A DNA stretch of 64,000 nucleotides. It comes from an uncultured SAR116 cluster alpha proteobacterium. Its GTDB lineage: Bacteria > Pseudomonadota > Alphaproteobacteria > Puniceispirillales > Puniceispirillaceae. Shown in pieces: positions 47,314 through 55,442 of this stretch. The stretch spans positions 62,001-126,000 of the forward strand of contig CABYPW010000002.1 of NCBI GenBank assembly GCA_902520885.1, written 5' to 3'. Under the pieces are notes generated by a model that did no database searches, was not told where the DNA came from, and saw only the letters and a program-made list of their open reading frames with translations. Made by a program: the position numbers and the translations under genes. Numbering within the stretch: the stretch's first letter is position 1; each line of letters begins with the position of its first letter.

Positions 47314-49104
47314 TCAAAAAGCAGGTATTTCTGAAATATAATTTAAATTATCTAATATTTTAACCGCCTGTTTTTCAGGAGAGGAACCATTTAGCTTTAG
47401 ATAACCAGCCTCGTATTTAAAAAAACCATCTTTGTCTGTATACACTCCTATATTAGATAGACCTGAATCTTGAAAATTTTCTAACTGTTCGTTTTCGAAA
47501 AATATAAAGTCTATTATTTCTTGCATAGCTCTATTTTCATGGACAAAATCAGGAAAAAATTCTAGTGTATTTTTGTTAATTGGCTTAGATAATTGGTCTA
47601 TATTTTCTGAAGAAAGAATATTTAGAATTTGATTTAATTTCTCAGTAGTTTCCTGCATAATTATATCCAAATCCTGATAAGGAAGTGTTTCCTGAACTTC
47701 TTTCAGCTCTGCATTTAGAATAGAAATCTTAGGAAGAGACTGGTCAAATAATTTGATGCCCTCTCTACTATTTAAAATATTGTCTGTTAAAGCTATTCCA
47801 TTTTGTCTGGAATTCCTTATTTGGGTTTGTAACTCTGAGACTAAAGTAAGATTATTTTCTGATACTTCATCACTCAAAATTGGTAACCCATTTATTTGTT
47901 CAAGTAGTTTTGTATAATTTTGATACCATGAAAGAGTTTTTTTCTCTAAAGCTTGGCCAATTTGAAGGTCTTTAAAATCATTTTCAACGTAATAACTCAA
48001 TAAGTTAAATAGAGAAGTTGTAATGGATGCCTCTTGTTCTAGGTGATCTAATATCTGAGTGGTAGTTGGTGTGTCATTTTTATCTGCGACTATAATTTGA
48101 TTTTTGACCACTATTTTTTTTTGTTCTAAAAAATTTATAAACTCATTGATCTGTTTCATTGCTTGTTTTGCAGTGTCTGCAGTAAGATTACTTTCCTTTT
48201 TCTGTGAGTTCGGTTTTATATCAATTAAAGAAAACCCTGTATCAGACTGACTATTTGCAGAAAGTTCTGTTTCTAATTTTCTGATTTTTTTGATAAATCC
48301 GTTACCAGGATTTGTAAAAAATTCCTCTTTATTTTTAAGGATATTTCGAATTGAATATGAGAAGTCCTCAGGTTTAATTTCATACTTATTATTTTTATTT
48401 TCTGACTCTTCTGAAGAGGTAAATGCAAAATTAATATCAGATTCGGTTAAGTAAAAAGGAGATAAAAAACTAATGTCTGGAGTATAAACTGGTGTTCCCA
48501 ATGCTTGCTGGCTCAATTTTATAAATTCGATATTTTTTAACCTTTCCGAAAGGGAAGAGATTAGTAGGCTATTGCAAATATTGAGTTTAGTTTGGCAAGC
48601 AGGTTGTTCTTCAACATCCACAATCTTTGACATTCCCTCGTATAAGCTATTTTCTGTATTTGTGACTACAACATCTAGTGCAGATAAAATTAAAAAATCG
48701 TTTTCTGGCACAGATGGAATGAATTGATAACTAGCTTTTTCTTTGATTATATTTTCGAGAGATTCAACTACTTCAGAAAATAAAATTTTAGGTTCTTCCA
48801 CTGGGACTATTTCTTTTTCTATACTTTTTGCTGTAATAGTAATCTCTGTTTTGATATCTTTTTGTTTAACCTGTTTTTCTTTTATACCTTCCGTTTGGTT
48901 ACGTGATTTTTTTTCTTCTGGCATCTGAACTGGAGCTTTAGTTTTGGGGGATACTGGTTTAGAGATATTTTTTTCGTCATAGATTGGGGTTATTTGGTTA
49001 TCTTTGGGGGTATTTTCACTAAGGATGCTGTTGGCAGGTTCGTTGTATAAGCCAAATAATAAGATAAACATAAAAGGTAATTTAACTTTTGTAAGCTTAT
49101 GCAC
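47314..49104 (-). CDS. Large secreted protein, unknown
   Basis: 596 residues from GTG 49104 with GGGAG eight bases upstream; ATG 49106 is out of frame. A signal peptide (about 1-26) is followed by a low-complexity, lysine- and glutamate-rich linker (30-85) and long helical, probably coiled-coil stretches rich in N, Q, E and S. Few cysteines. No domain is recognised. Predicted periplasmic or surface. It is divergent from the NDUFS4-like gene. Confidence 0.6.
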   Translation of the reverse strand: MHKLTKVKLPFMFILLFGLYNEPANSILSENTPKDNQITPIYDEKNISKPVSPKTKAPVQMPEEKKSRNQTEGIKEKQVKQKDIKTEITITAKSIEKEIVPVEEPKILFSEVVESLENIIKEKASYQFIPSVPENDFLILSALDVVVTNTENSLYEGMSKIVDVEEQPACQTKLNICNSLLISSLSERLKNIEFIKLSQQALGTPVYTPDISFLSPFYLTESDINFAFTSSEESENKNNKYEIKPEDFSYSIRNILKNKEEFFTNPGNGFIKKIRKLETELSANSQSDTGFSLIDIKPNSQKKESNLTADTAKQAMKQINEFINFLEQKKIVVKNQIIVADKNDTPTTTQILDHLEQEASITTSLFNLLSYYVENDFKDLQIGQALEKKTLSWYQNYTKLLEQINGLPILSDEVSENNLTLVSELQTQIRNSRQNGIALTDNILNSREGIKLFDQSLPKISILNAELKEVQETLPYQDLDIIMQETTEKLNQILNILSSENIDQLSKPINKNTLEFFPDFVHENRAMQEIIDFIFFENEQLENFQDSGLSNIGVYTDKDGFFKYEAGYLKLNGSSPEKQAVKILDNLNYISEIPAF

Positions 49105-49158
49105 ATCAAAACTCCCAATGAATTTCTAACGACAAAGTAAGAATATTTTTAATTTTCA

Positions 49159-49186
49159 TTGAAAAAACTATACTTTATAGTAAAAT
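49159..49186 (+). promoter_or_regulatory. Candidate promoter for NDUFS4-like gene
   Basis: TTGAAA (49159-49164), 16-base spacer, TAAAAT (49181-49186); start codon at 49248 leaves a leader of about 55 bases. Consensus match only. Confidence 0.35.
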
Positions 49187-49247
49187 TATTAAAAATAAAC
49201 ATTAGATAATCTCTTATGAAATTTAAGTTTAATTATTTGGTATCTTC

Positions 49248-49556
49248 ATGACTATTGCAAAAATATATAGACCATCAAAAACTTCTATGCAGTCAGGACG
49301 AGCGAAGTCTAAATCCTGGATATTAGAATTTGTGCGAAAAACCCCGGCAATACCGGATCCATTAATGGGTTGGCAATCAAGTGGGGATACTCAAAAACAA
49401 GTGAAAATAGAATTTTCGAGCAAAGAAGCCGCGATGCTTTATGCAGAAAAGCAAGGTTTTGTTTATAATGTTATAAATCCCCAACCTCGCAGGTTAATTA
49501 TAAAATCTTACGCTGATAATTTTTCATCAGAACGTAAAATTTCTTGGACACACTAA
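49248..49556 (+). CDS. ETC complex I NDUFS4-like subunit
   Basis: 102 residues. It matches the accessory subunit family of alphaproteobacterial and mitochondrial complex I: A-K-I-Y-R-P-S-K-T, then P-L-M-G-W-Q-S-S-G-D-T, then V-K-I-E-F-S-S-K-E-A-A. These subunits stabilise the NADH-oxidising module. It is 27 kb from the nuo operon, as is usual for this gene. Single gene unit. Confidence 0.9.
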   Translation: MTIAKIYRPSKTSMQSGRAKSKSWILEFVRKTPAIPDPLMGWQSSGDTQKQVKIEFSSKEAAMLYAEKQGFVYNVINPQPRRLIIKSYADNFSSERKISWTH

Positions 49557-49740
49557 ATTTAATTGTAAAAACATTGTCTTTTTGAATTTATTTAAAAATT
49601 TTGAATGAGTTTGGTGTATCAATTCATTTTTATTACTGTTCTTTTGTAATAGTATTAAAACTTAATTTATAGATTATTTATTTGTTCTATATATAGTTAT
49701 AATAGGTCGTTTGGGTTTTTATTAAGAGATAAAAAAAAAT

Positions 49741-50739
49741 ATGAAATTTGGGTTGTTTGGAAGCGCAAAAGCTGTTCGGGGTGATGTAGATATTGATAGC
49801 TTGTCTGGCTATAAGGAATGGTTAAATTATAATGTAGAGGCTGAGTCTCTTGGGTTTTATAGTAGTTTTACAGTTGAGCATCACTTTACTGGATTTGGTC
49901 AGGTTTCAGCATCCCTAAATTTACTTACTTATCTCTCAGCATTAACAACTAGCATGCGTCTTGGTACTGCTGTTATGACACTTCCATGGCATAATCCTGT
50001 TTTATTGGCTGAACAAGCTGCAACACTTGATTTACTGTCAGAAGGACGACTTGATTTTGGGGTAGGTAAAGGATATCGATTTAATGAGTTTAATAGCTTT
50101 GGTATTTCTATGGATGAGGCAGAGCCAAGATTCCTTGAATCCATTGAAATAATGAAAAAATCTTGGTTAAACGATGAAAGATGGTCTTATGAAGGAAAGT
50201 TTTGGCAATTCAACGATATTATTGTAGAGCCTCCATGCGCTCAAAAGCCTCATCCTCCACTTTGGCTTGCAGCAGGTCATACCGCTTCAATTGTTACAGT
50301 AGCAAATATGGGGGCTAATCTTTTGCTTGACCAATTTTCTCCAACTAAATCTGTACTTCAACGTGTTCAAACTTTTAGAGAGGCTCAACAGAATACTAAT
50401 TCTAATAAAGTAGATGGAGAGATTGCTCTGGCTCGAGCACTTTATATTGCTAAAAACGAAGAAGATAAAATGAACGCCATAGAAAAAAGGATGAATGCAA
50501 GAGCAAGAGTTGATTCCTTATCACAACGTCCGGATGGAAAAAATAAGGCGAGTATAATGATACATAAAGGGGCTGACGAGGCCTTGCTAGGGGCTTTAAT
50601 AGGAACTGTAGATGAAATAGTAGAGCGGTTGCATCAGCTCAAGGAGGGTGGGATAAACTATATTTTGTTAGTAGATGCTGGTGGTGGCGTAGAAGGACTT
50701 CGAAAGTTTGCTAGAGATATTGAGCCCCAAATAAATTGA
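49741..50739 (+). CDS. LLM-class flavin-dependent oxidoreductase
   Basis: 332 residues, bacterial luciferase-like TIM barrel: S-F-T-V-E-H-H-F, L-G-T-A-V-M-T-L-P-W-H-N-P, and G-R-L-D-F-G-V-G-K-G-Y. These use reduced flavin to oxidise small molecules. Substrate unknown. A plain ATG start with an A-run upstream and no convincing ribosome site. Confidence 0.88.
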   Translation: MKFGLFGSAKAVRGDVDIDSLSGYKEWLNYNVEAESLGFYSSFTVEHHFTGFGQVSASLNLLTYLSALTTSMRLGTAVMTLPWHNPVLLAEQAATLDLLSEGRLDFGVGKGYRFNEFNSFGISMDEAEPRFLESIEIMKKSWLNDERWSYEGKFWQFNDIIVEPPCAQKPHPPLWLAAGHTASIVTVANMGANLLLDQFSPTKSVLQRVQTFREAQQNTNSNKVDGEIALARALYIAKNEEDKMNAIEKRMNARARVDSLSQRPDGKNKASIMIHKGADEALLGALIGTVDEIVERLHQLKEGGINYILLVDAGGGVEGLRKFARDIEPQIN

Positions 50740-50790
50740 ACAAAGTTTTGGTTTTAAATTTAAAAATTTTTTAAACTTTCTTTTTTTTAA

Positions 50791-51432
50791 TCAGATATTT
50801 GAAAACATATTTTCAAGCGATTTTATATTATTAATATTGTATTGAGTTGCAGCATATTCACCAGCAAAAAGGTAGCATATTAGTCCCGCTTGCATAGCAG
50901 CAGATTGATTTACCTCTGTGTCTTCTACCGCTATTACCTCACTAGCTTGAATCCCCAATTTATCCAGAGCAAGGTTATAAACTTCTTGGTCTGGTTTTTC
51001 ATTAATAACATTTTCTTTCGTGGTAATTAAATCAAAAGAATCAAAATTAATATGATCCTTTAGAGAATTAGAAATAGAATTTAACATATTTGACGTGGTG
51101 GTTGTAATTAGACCAATTTTAATATTATTCTGTTTACAAAAATTAATACAATTTTCAATACCATTCCTGGGTTGAAGACCATGTTCAATTTTGGAGTCAA
51201 AAATAGTTTGCCTAGTTTTGTGGATTCTCATTAAGGTTTCAGAGTCAATCAAGTGACCTCCAAATACATTCAATCTTTTTAATCCCCCAGGTTTTTTTAG
51301 TAATTCACAATAATTGGCTACATTCCAATACCAATCTAAACCATGATATTTGAAAGCCTCATTATAAGATTGACGTTGCAGTTCGGATGTTTCTACAATC
51401 ACACCAATTGAACCAAGTAGAATCGCTTTCAT
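50791..51432 (-). CDS. HAD-like protein lacking the catalytic aspartates
   Basis: 213 residues with the HAD phosphatase fold and cap domain: I-T-T-T-T-S-N (motif II), then K-P-D-Q-E-V-Y (motif III lysine) and V-E-D-T-E-V-N-Q (motif IV). Motif I, usually D-x-D-G-T, reads G-S-I-G-V, so both catalytic aspartates are replaced. The protein resembles CbbY/phosphoglycolate-phosphatase-like members but is probably not a normal phosphatase. It follows the unknown gene at 51445 by 12 bases in a minus-strand operon with a quinone reductase. Confidence 0.75.
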   Translation of the reverse strand: MKAILLGSIGVIVETSELQRQSYNEAFKYHGLDWYWNVANYCELLKKPGGLKRLNVFGGHLIDSETLMRIHKTRQTIFDSKIEHGLQPRNGIENCINFCKQNNIKIGLITTTTSNMLNSISNSLKDHINFDSFDLITTKENVINEKPDQEVYNLALDKLGIQASEVIAVEDTEVNQSAAMQAGLICYLFAGEYAATQYNINNIKSLENMFSNI

Positions 51433-51444
51433 TTTATTTATCGC

Positions 51445-51888
51445 TTATAACTTATTATCTTTAAGTAGAAAAATAAGATGCTCTTTGGCAAGAGCTTCCA
51501 AGTTTTCTATTTTTTCCAAATTACATAATTTTTTACTATTTCGCCATTTCATTGCAAGTGTTTCTCTGTTAATTGTTAACCCTTCAGGTCTATTAAAAAG
51601 TTCCTTGGGTGTAATCTGTAGCTCAATAGCAGGCAACGAAAAATTAACCATATCATTATTAAATTGTGCATATCGAATAAAGCGTAACTTTTCTTCTATT
51701 ATAAAAAAGCTATCCAGTCTTTGGTCAGGTAGATTTCCTTTACAATACAATCCAATATTCCATTTAAGTGTTTCTGTTTCCCCCAAACTAATTTGTTGGA
51801 AAAAAGCTAATACAATAATTAGTAAAAAAGGACTCCAATTTTTAAGTTGTTTATCAACATAATTTTTTAAAATTGAAAAAAAAATCAT
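51445..51888 (-). CDS. Unknown exported or membrane-anchored protein
   Basis: 147 residues. An uncleaved-type signal or anchor (about 18-36) follows a 17-residue N-terminus. The outer part has one cysteine pair (C-K-G and K-L-C). No family recognised. It starts three bases after the quinone reductase gene, so it is co-transcribed. Confidence 0.55.
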   Translation of the reverse strand: MIFFSILKNYVDKQLKNWSPFLLIIVLAFFQQISLGETETLKWNIGLYCKGNLPDQRLDSFFIIEEKLRFIRYAQFNNDMVNFSLPAIELQITPKELFNRPEGLTINRETLAMKWRNSKKLCNLEKIENLEALAKEHLIFLLKDNKL

Positions 51889-51891
51889 ATC

Positions 51892-52881
51892 TTAATCCCT
51901 ACAGTCAATTATTATGTTTCCAATTGTTTTTCCGGACTCTAGAGCTAGATGAGCTGCAGCTGTCTCTTCTAACGGATATATCTTGGTAATAAAAGGTTTG
52001 ATATCTGAATTAATCTGCCAATCTTTTATAAACTCTAGGGCATTTTGCATCATTTTATCTGGTAGCAGATACATAAAAACACTATATACTGTGAGATTCA
52101 TTAATAAAAATTTCTGAAACGGTATTTCGGTTATTGCTTTTTTATCAGAAGCATAGGTAGATATAATGCCGTGGTCTTTAATAATGTCTAAATTAGTTTC
52201 TAAGTTAGTCCCTAAAGCCACATCGAATATAAGATCCACTTTCTCTCCATTGGTTATTTTCATAATATCGTCAGCAAAGTTACTAGTGTCATATCTTAAT
52301 GCATAATCTGCTCCCGCAGTGAGAGCTGCTTCCATTTTTTTATCTCCACTGACTGAAGAAATCACTGTGGCACCGGCGTATTTAGCCATTTGTATTGCAC
52401 AATTTCCGACACTTCCAGCGCCGCCAGTAATTAGGATAATTTTATTTTTAGGGTTGGTATATTTGAACATTCCTGCATAAGCGGTTAATGCAGGAATCCC
52501 AATGGTAGCACCAATTTCAAGAGATATTGAATCTTCAAGTTTTATAGCAAGGTTAGATGGAACGCAAACAAAATTCGCTGCTGTTCCAAAAGGTCGTTGC
52601 CATTGCGCTGAATACACCCAAACTCGCTCTCCTATCCTTTTGGAATCAATGTTACTACCTACAGCTTCAATTATCCCTGATCCATCACTATGAGGAATAA
52701 TAGAATGAAAAGCGTGTTTCTGTCCCCTGAAACCGACTCTCCGTTTTGTATCAGAGGGGTTCAAACCGGAATAATGAACTTTAATAAGCACCTCATCATT
52801 TTGAGGGGTTGGCTTTTCCATTTCGCCATATATTAGAACTTCTGATGCATCACCCTGTTTTTCGTACCAAACTGCTTTCAT
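51892..52881 (-). CDS. NADPH:quinone reductase / zinc-independent alcohol dehydrogenase
   Basis: 329 residues, MDR superfamily. N-terminal K-A-V-W-Y-E-K-Q-G and Y-S-G-L-N-P-S-D-T; Rossmann G-G-A-G-S-V-G-N-C-A (about 149-158). No zinc-binding cysteine set, so it is quinone-reductase-like. Uses NADPH. First gene of a three-gene run (quinone reductase, unknown, HAD-like). Confidence 0.88.
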   Translation of the reverse strand: MKAVWYEKQGDASEVLIYGEMEKPTPQNDEVLIKVHYSGLNPSDTKRRVGFRGQKHAFHSIIPHSDGSGIIEAVGSNIDSKRIGERVWVYSAQWQRPFGTAANFVCVPSNLAIKLEDSISLEIGATIGIPALTAYAGMFKYTNPKNKIILITGGAGSVGNCAIQMAKYAGATVISSVSGDKKMEAALTAGADYALRYDTSNFADDIMKITNGEKVDLIFDVALGTNLETNLDIIKDHGIISTYASDKKAITEIPFQKFLLMNLTVYSVFMYLLPDKMMQNALEFIKDWQINSDIKPFITKIYPLEETAAAHLALESGKTIGNIIIDCRD

Positions 52882-52926
52882 ATGTGATCCTTTAATGATA
52901 GAATTGTTAATAAATTTATGTTGGTA

Positions 52927-53325
52927 TTATAATACATGACTACATATAGCTTCAAAACCGATAGTTTGGTTTATTCTTATAACGATATATTTAAATAGCC
53001 ATTTTTTTTTATTTTCTGTAGAAAAAATATCTTTTTGAAGAAGAGCAATCTTTGAAGTAAGATTCTTATATTCACTGGCGTATATATTATTCATATAATT
53101 ATTAAAGTTTTCCTTAAGGACGACAGAACCCTCTGGAGGTATTTTAATAATAAGAACAGAGCTATTATCAGTTTCTATTTTAAACCTTGAATGAGTTTCA
53201 AAAAAACCAGTGCGCGTGATTTCATTTTTTATTTCACATTCAAAATTTAAGGTTTCTGCCCTAACATTTGTGAATGCTACTAGAAAGGAAACTAAAACAA
53301 AAAAACTCTTTTTCAAATTTAACAT
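52927..53325 (-). CDS. Unknown secreted protein
   Basis: 132 residues with a clear signal peptide (about 1-23, ends V-R-A). The remainder is beta-rich and basic, with two cysteines (F-E-C-E and E-A-I-C-S). No family recognised. 45 bases upstream of the quinone reductase gene, possibly same transcript. Confidence 0.6.
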   Translation of the reverse strand: MLNLKKSFFVLVSFLVAFTNVRAETLNFECEIKNEITRTGFFETHSRFKIETDNSSVLIIKIPPEGSVVLKENFNNYMNNIYASEYKNLTSKIALLQKDIFSTENKKKWLFKYIVIRINQTIGFEAICSHVL

Positions 53326-53385
53326 TTATTAATTTTTAAACAGATGAAGATTAAAATAAATTTTACTATAACATATAATTTAGCC

Positions 53386-53559
53386 TTACCCTCTAAATAA
53401 TAGAAGCCTTATTATTCGCCAGATTCCACTTATTAGGAAAGACCTAAAAAAGGGATTATTCAAAATTCTTCTGGCAACTGTCACAATAGAAGGAAAAAAT
53501 TGTTTCATCAGCAAAAATAAAAAAAATATTAATAGTAAAATGATAATAATTTTAAACAT
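53386..53559 (-). CDS. Small membrane protein downstream of sodium channel
   Basis: 57 residues: a strongly hydrophobic helix (1-18), then a basic amphipathic stretch with R-R-I-L-N-N-P-F-F-R and a second segment (41-54). It starts 10 bases after the channel gene stop, so it may be translated by coupling; its own ribosome site is weak. No family recognised. Confidence 0.45.
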   Translation of the reverse strand: MFKIIIILLLIFFLFLLMKQFFPSIVTVARRILNNPFFRSFLISGIWRIIRLLLFRG

Positions 53560-53569
53560 AAATAATAGA

Positions 53570-54409
53570 TCATTTCTCTAATTTGTCACGAAGTAGATTA
53601 ATTTCGGTGACCAATTCGTCTAGCTGTTTTTTTAGCAACTTATATTCTTTCATAGTAACGTGGGAGTTTTCATGTTCTTTATAATCTTGGTCATCCTTTT
53701 GAGCAATTTGCATTGAATCAACGATGATCCCAATAAAAAAATTAAGAACAGCAAAACTTGTGATTATTATAAATGGAATAAAAAATGCCCAAGCCCACGG
53801 AAAAAGCTCCATCGTGGGTCGAACAACTCCCATAGACCAACTTTCTAAAGTCATTATTTGAAACAAGGTATAGGCTGATGCACCAATACTTCCAAACCAC
53901 TCTTGCATGAATGGATCAGGGTGTATTCCAAATAATTTTGTTGCCAAGACCGAAGCCACATAAAAAATCAGTCCTAAAACACCTACAACTGAGACCATAC
54001 CAGGGATGGAGTAACCTATAGCAGATACAACACGTCGCAGTTGTGGGACAACCGAAATTAGTCTTAAAACACGAAGAATTCTAAGAGCGCGTAAAACTGT
54101 AAGTGCACCGCTAGTGGGTAACCAAGCAATGATTACAATTAAAAGATCGAAGATATTCCAACCTGTGTGAAAGAATTTACTACGATAAACATAAAATTTT
54201 ATTAATAATTCAAATGAAAATAGTATAAGAATAGATTTATCAGCCCAATTTAAAATAGCACCAAATTTATTAGAAAAGTAAGCGTCTGTTTCTAATCCCA
54301 ATATTACTGCATTTAAAAGAATTAAAATTGTTATCACAGTTGTAGTGATATTGCTCTCTATGATAATTTTAATTTTATTTTTAAGCGGGTTTTGTATTGT
54401 TTGGTCCAT
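53570..54409 (-). CDS. Bacterial voltage-gated sodium channel (NavBac type)
   Basis: 279 residues from ATG 54409; a GTG nine bases upstream is the alternative. Six membrane helices: S1-S4 voltage sensor with regularly spaced arginines at 107-126 (R-A-L-R-I-L-R-V-L-R), pore helix with selectivity filter T-L-E-S-W-S-M-G at 187-194, and S6 at about 207-231. A C-terminal coiled coil (252-278) fits tetramer assembly. The filter sequence marks sodium rather than potassium selectivity. Such channels tie membrane voltage to motility or pH responses in marine bacteria. Isolated gene, with a small membrane protein following. Confidence 0.9.
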   Translation of the reverse strand: MDQTIQNPLKNKIKIIIESNITTTVITILILLNAVILGLETDAYFSNKFGAILNWADKSILILFSFELLIKFYVYRSKFFHTGWNIFDLLIVIIAWLPTSGALTVLRALRILRVLRLISVVPQLRRVVSAIGYSIPGMVSVVGVLGLIFYVASVLATKLFGIHPDPFMQEWFGSIGASAYTLFQIMTLESWSMGVVRPTMELFPWAWAFFIPFIIITSFAVLNFFIGIIVDSMQIAQKDDQDYKEHENSHVTMKEYKLLKKQLDELVTEINLLRDKLEK

Positions 54410-54418
54410 TTCTCTCAC

Positions 54419-54802
54419 ATAGTAATTTTATTTAAATGAATAGTTGATGTTTATTTTTTTATACTGATTTTTGCAATTAATTTATTCTTACGTTTTTGGT
54501 TTTAAATTTTTAATATTCAAATGGCTCAGATAATTTTAATCCTGAAACGATTTTCATGACCTAAAAGTTTCAAGATTTTTGAGATTAAATACCTTCTATT
54601 TGAATTTTGGCAGAAAGTACGGCGAGAGAGAAAAATGAATAATAAATAAGAAATAAAAAATATTCATCATAATTAACATCTCTTTTTATAAATCTAAAAC
54701 TTCGCTAAGATTAAATAAAGAGTGTAAAAATTTAAAATTTTAATTATGTGGTTTTACATAATTTGTTGAACCATTTATCAAATCAAGTTAAAAAGCAATC
54801 AC
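54419..54802. other. Gap between sodium channel and tRNA-Arg, no gene seen
   Basis: AT-rich; no convincing coding frame or hairpin was found. Confidence 0.3.
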
Positions 54803-54879
54803 GGTCCTGTAGCTCAACTGGATAGAGCAGCTGACTTCTAATCAGCAGGTTGGGGGTTCGAGTCCTCCCGGGATCGCCA
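54803..54879 (+). tRNA. tRNA-Arg(TCT)
   Basis: 77 bases. Acceptor GGTCCTG pairs with CGGGATC with two wobble pairs. The anticodon stem GCTGA/TCAGC encloses CTTCTAA (anticodon TCT), T-arm with GGTTCGAGTCC is present, and CCA is encoded. Confidence 0.95.
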
Positions 54880-54947
54880 TTCATTTAAGCATCCAGACTT
54901 TAACGTTAGGACTCAAGTTTTCTCCAAAAAACCAAATACTTTCTATC

Positions 54948-55442
54948 TTAATCTAAAATTAATTTCATTAAATTAATAGCTAAGTTTAGACTCTCGGAAT
55001 TAGAAGATGGATTTAGGTCCGTATATCTAATTATTTCTGTACAATTAGAATCTGAAAATATTCCTGCAATTTCCAGGCTATGTGGTATTTTTATCGAGGA
55101 TGTAAAAACTAGTGTAAATAATCGTTTATGAATTTTAAGGTTAGCATCATTATTGATCGTTTTGATTTTTGGATTTTGAGCGACTTTTACTAATTGTTTA
55201 GATAATGAATTAGCAAGAATTTTTAACTGAGAATTGCTATTAGAAGGGAAATCAAATTGAAGAAGGCTAATAACCTTTTGATTATTTTTCCATATTACTT
55301 GCACGCTTCTGTCCGGCAATAACTTCGCTGATAAAAGCTTGAATTCGTCAAGGTTATTAGAAATTCTATTTGGACATTTAGCTGTAGCCTGATTTGGGTT
55401 GAATAATAGTATCGCTAATAAGATGAAATAAAGGATCTTCAT
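54948..55442 (-). CDS. Unknown secreted protein coupled to flagellin-like protease
   Basis: 164 residues: signal peptide (1-21, ends A-T-A), then a soluble alpha/beta part with one likely disulfide pair (C at about 23 and C at about 134). No family recognised. The ATG overlaps the stop of the upstream protease gene by 4 bases (ATGA), so both are translated together. Serralysin genes in other bacteria may sit beside small secreted inhibitors; similarity to those is not visible here, and that role is only a possibility. Confidence 0.6.
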   Translation of the reverse strand: MKILYFILLAILLFNPNQATAKCPNRISNNLDEFKLLSAKLLPDRSVQVIWKNNQKVISLLQFDFPSNSNSQLKILANSLSKQLVKVAQNPKIKTINNDANLKIHKRLFTLVFTSSIKIPHSLEIAGIFSDSNCTEIIRYTDLNPSSNSESLNLAINLMKLILD

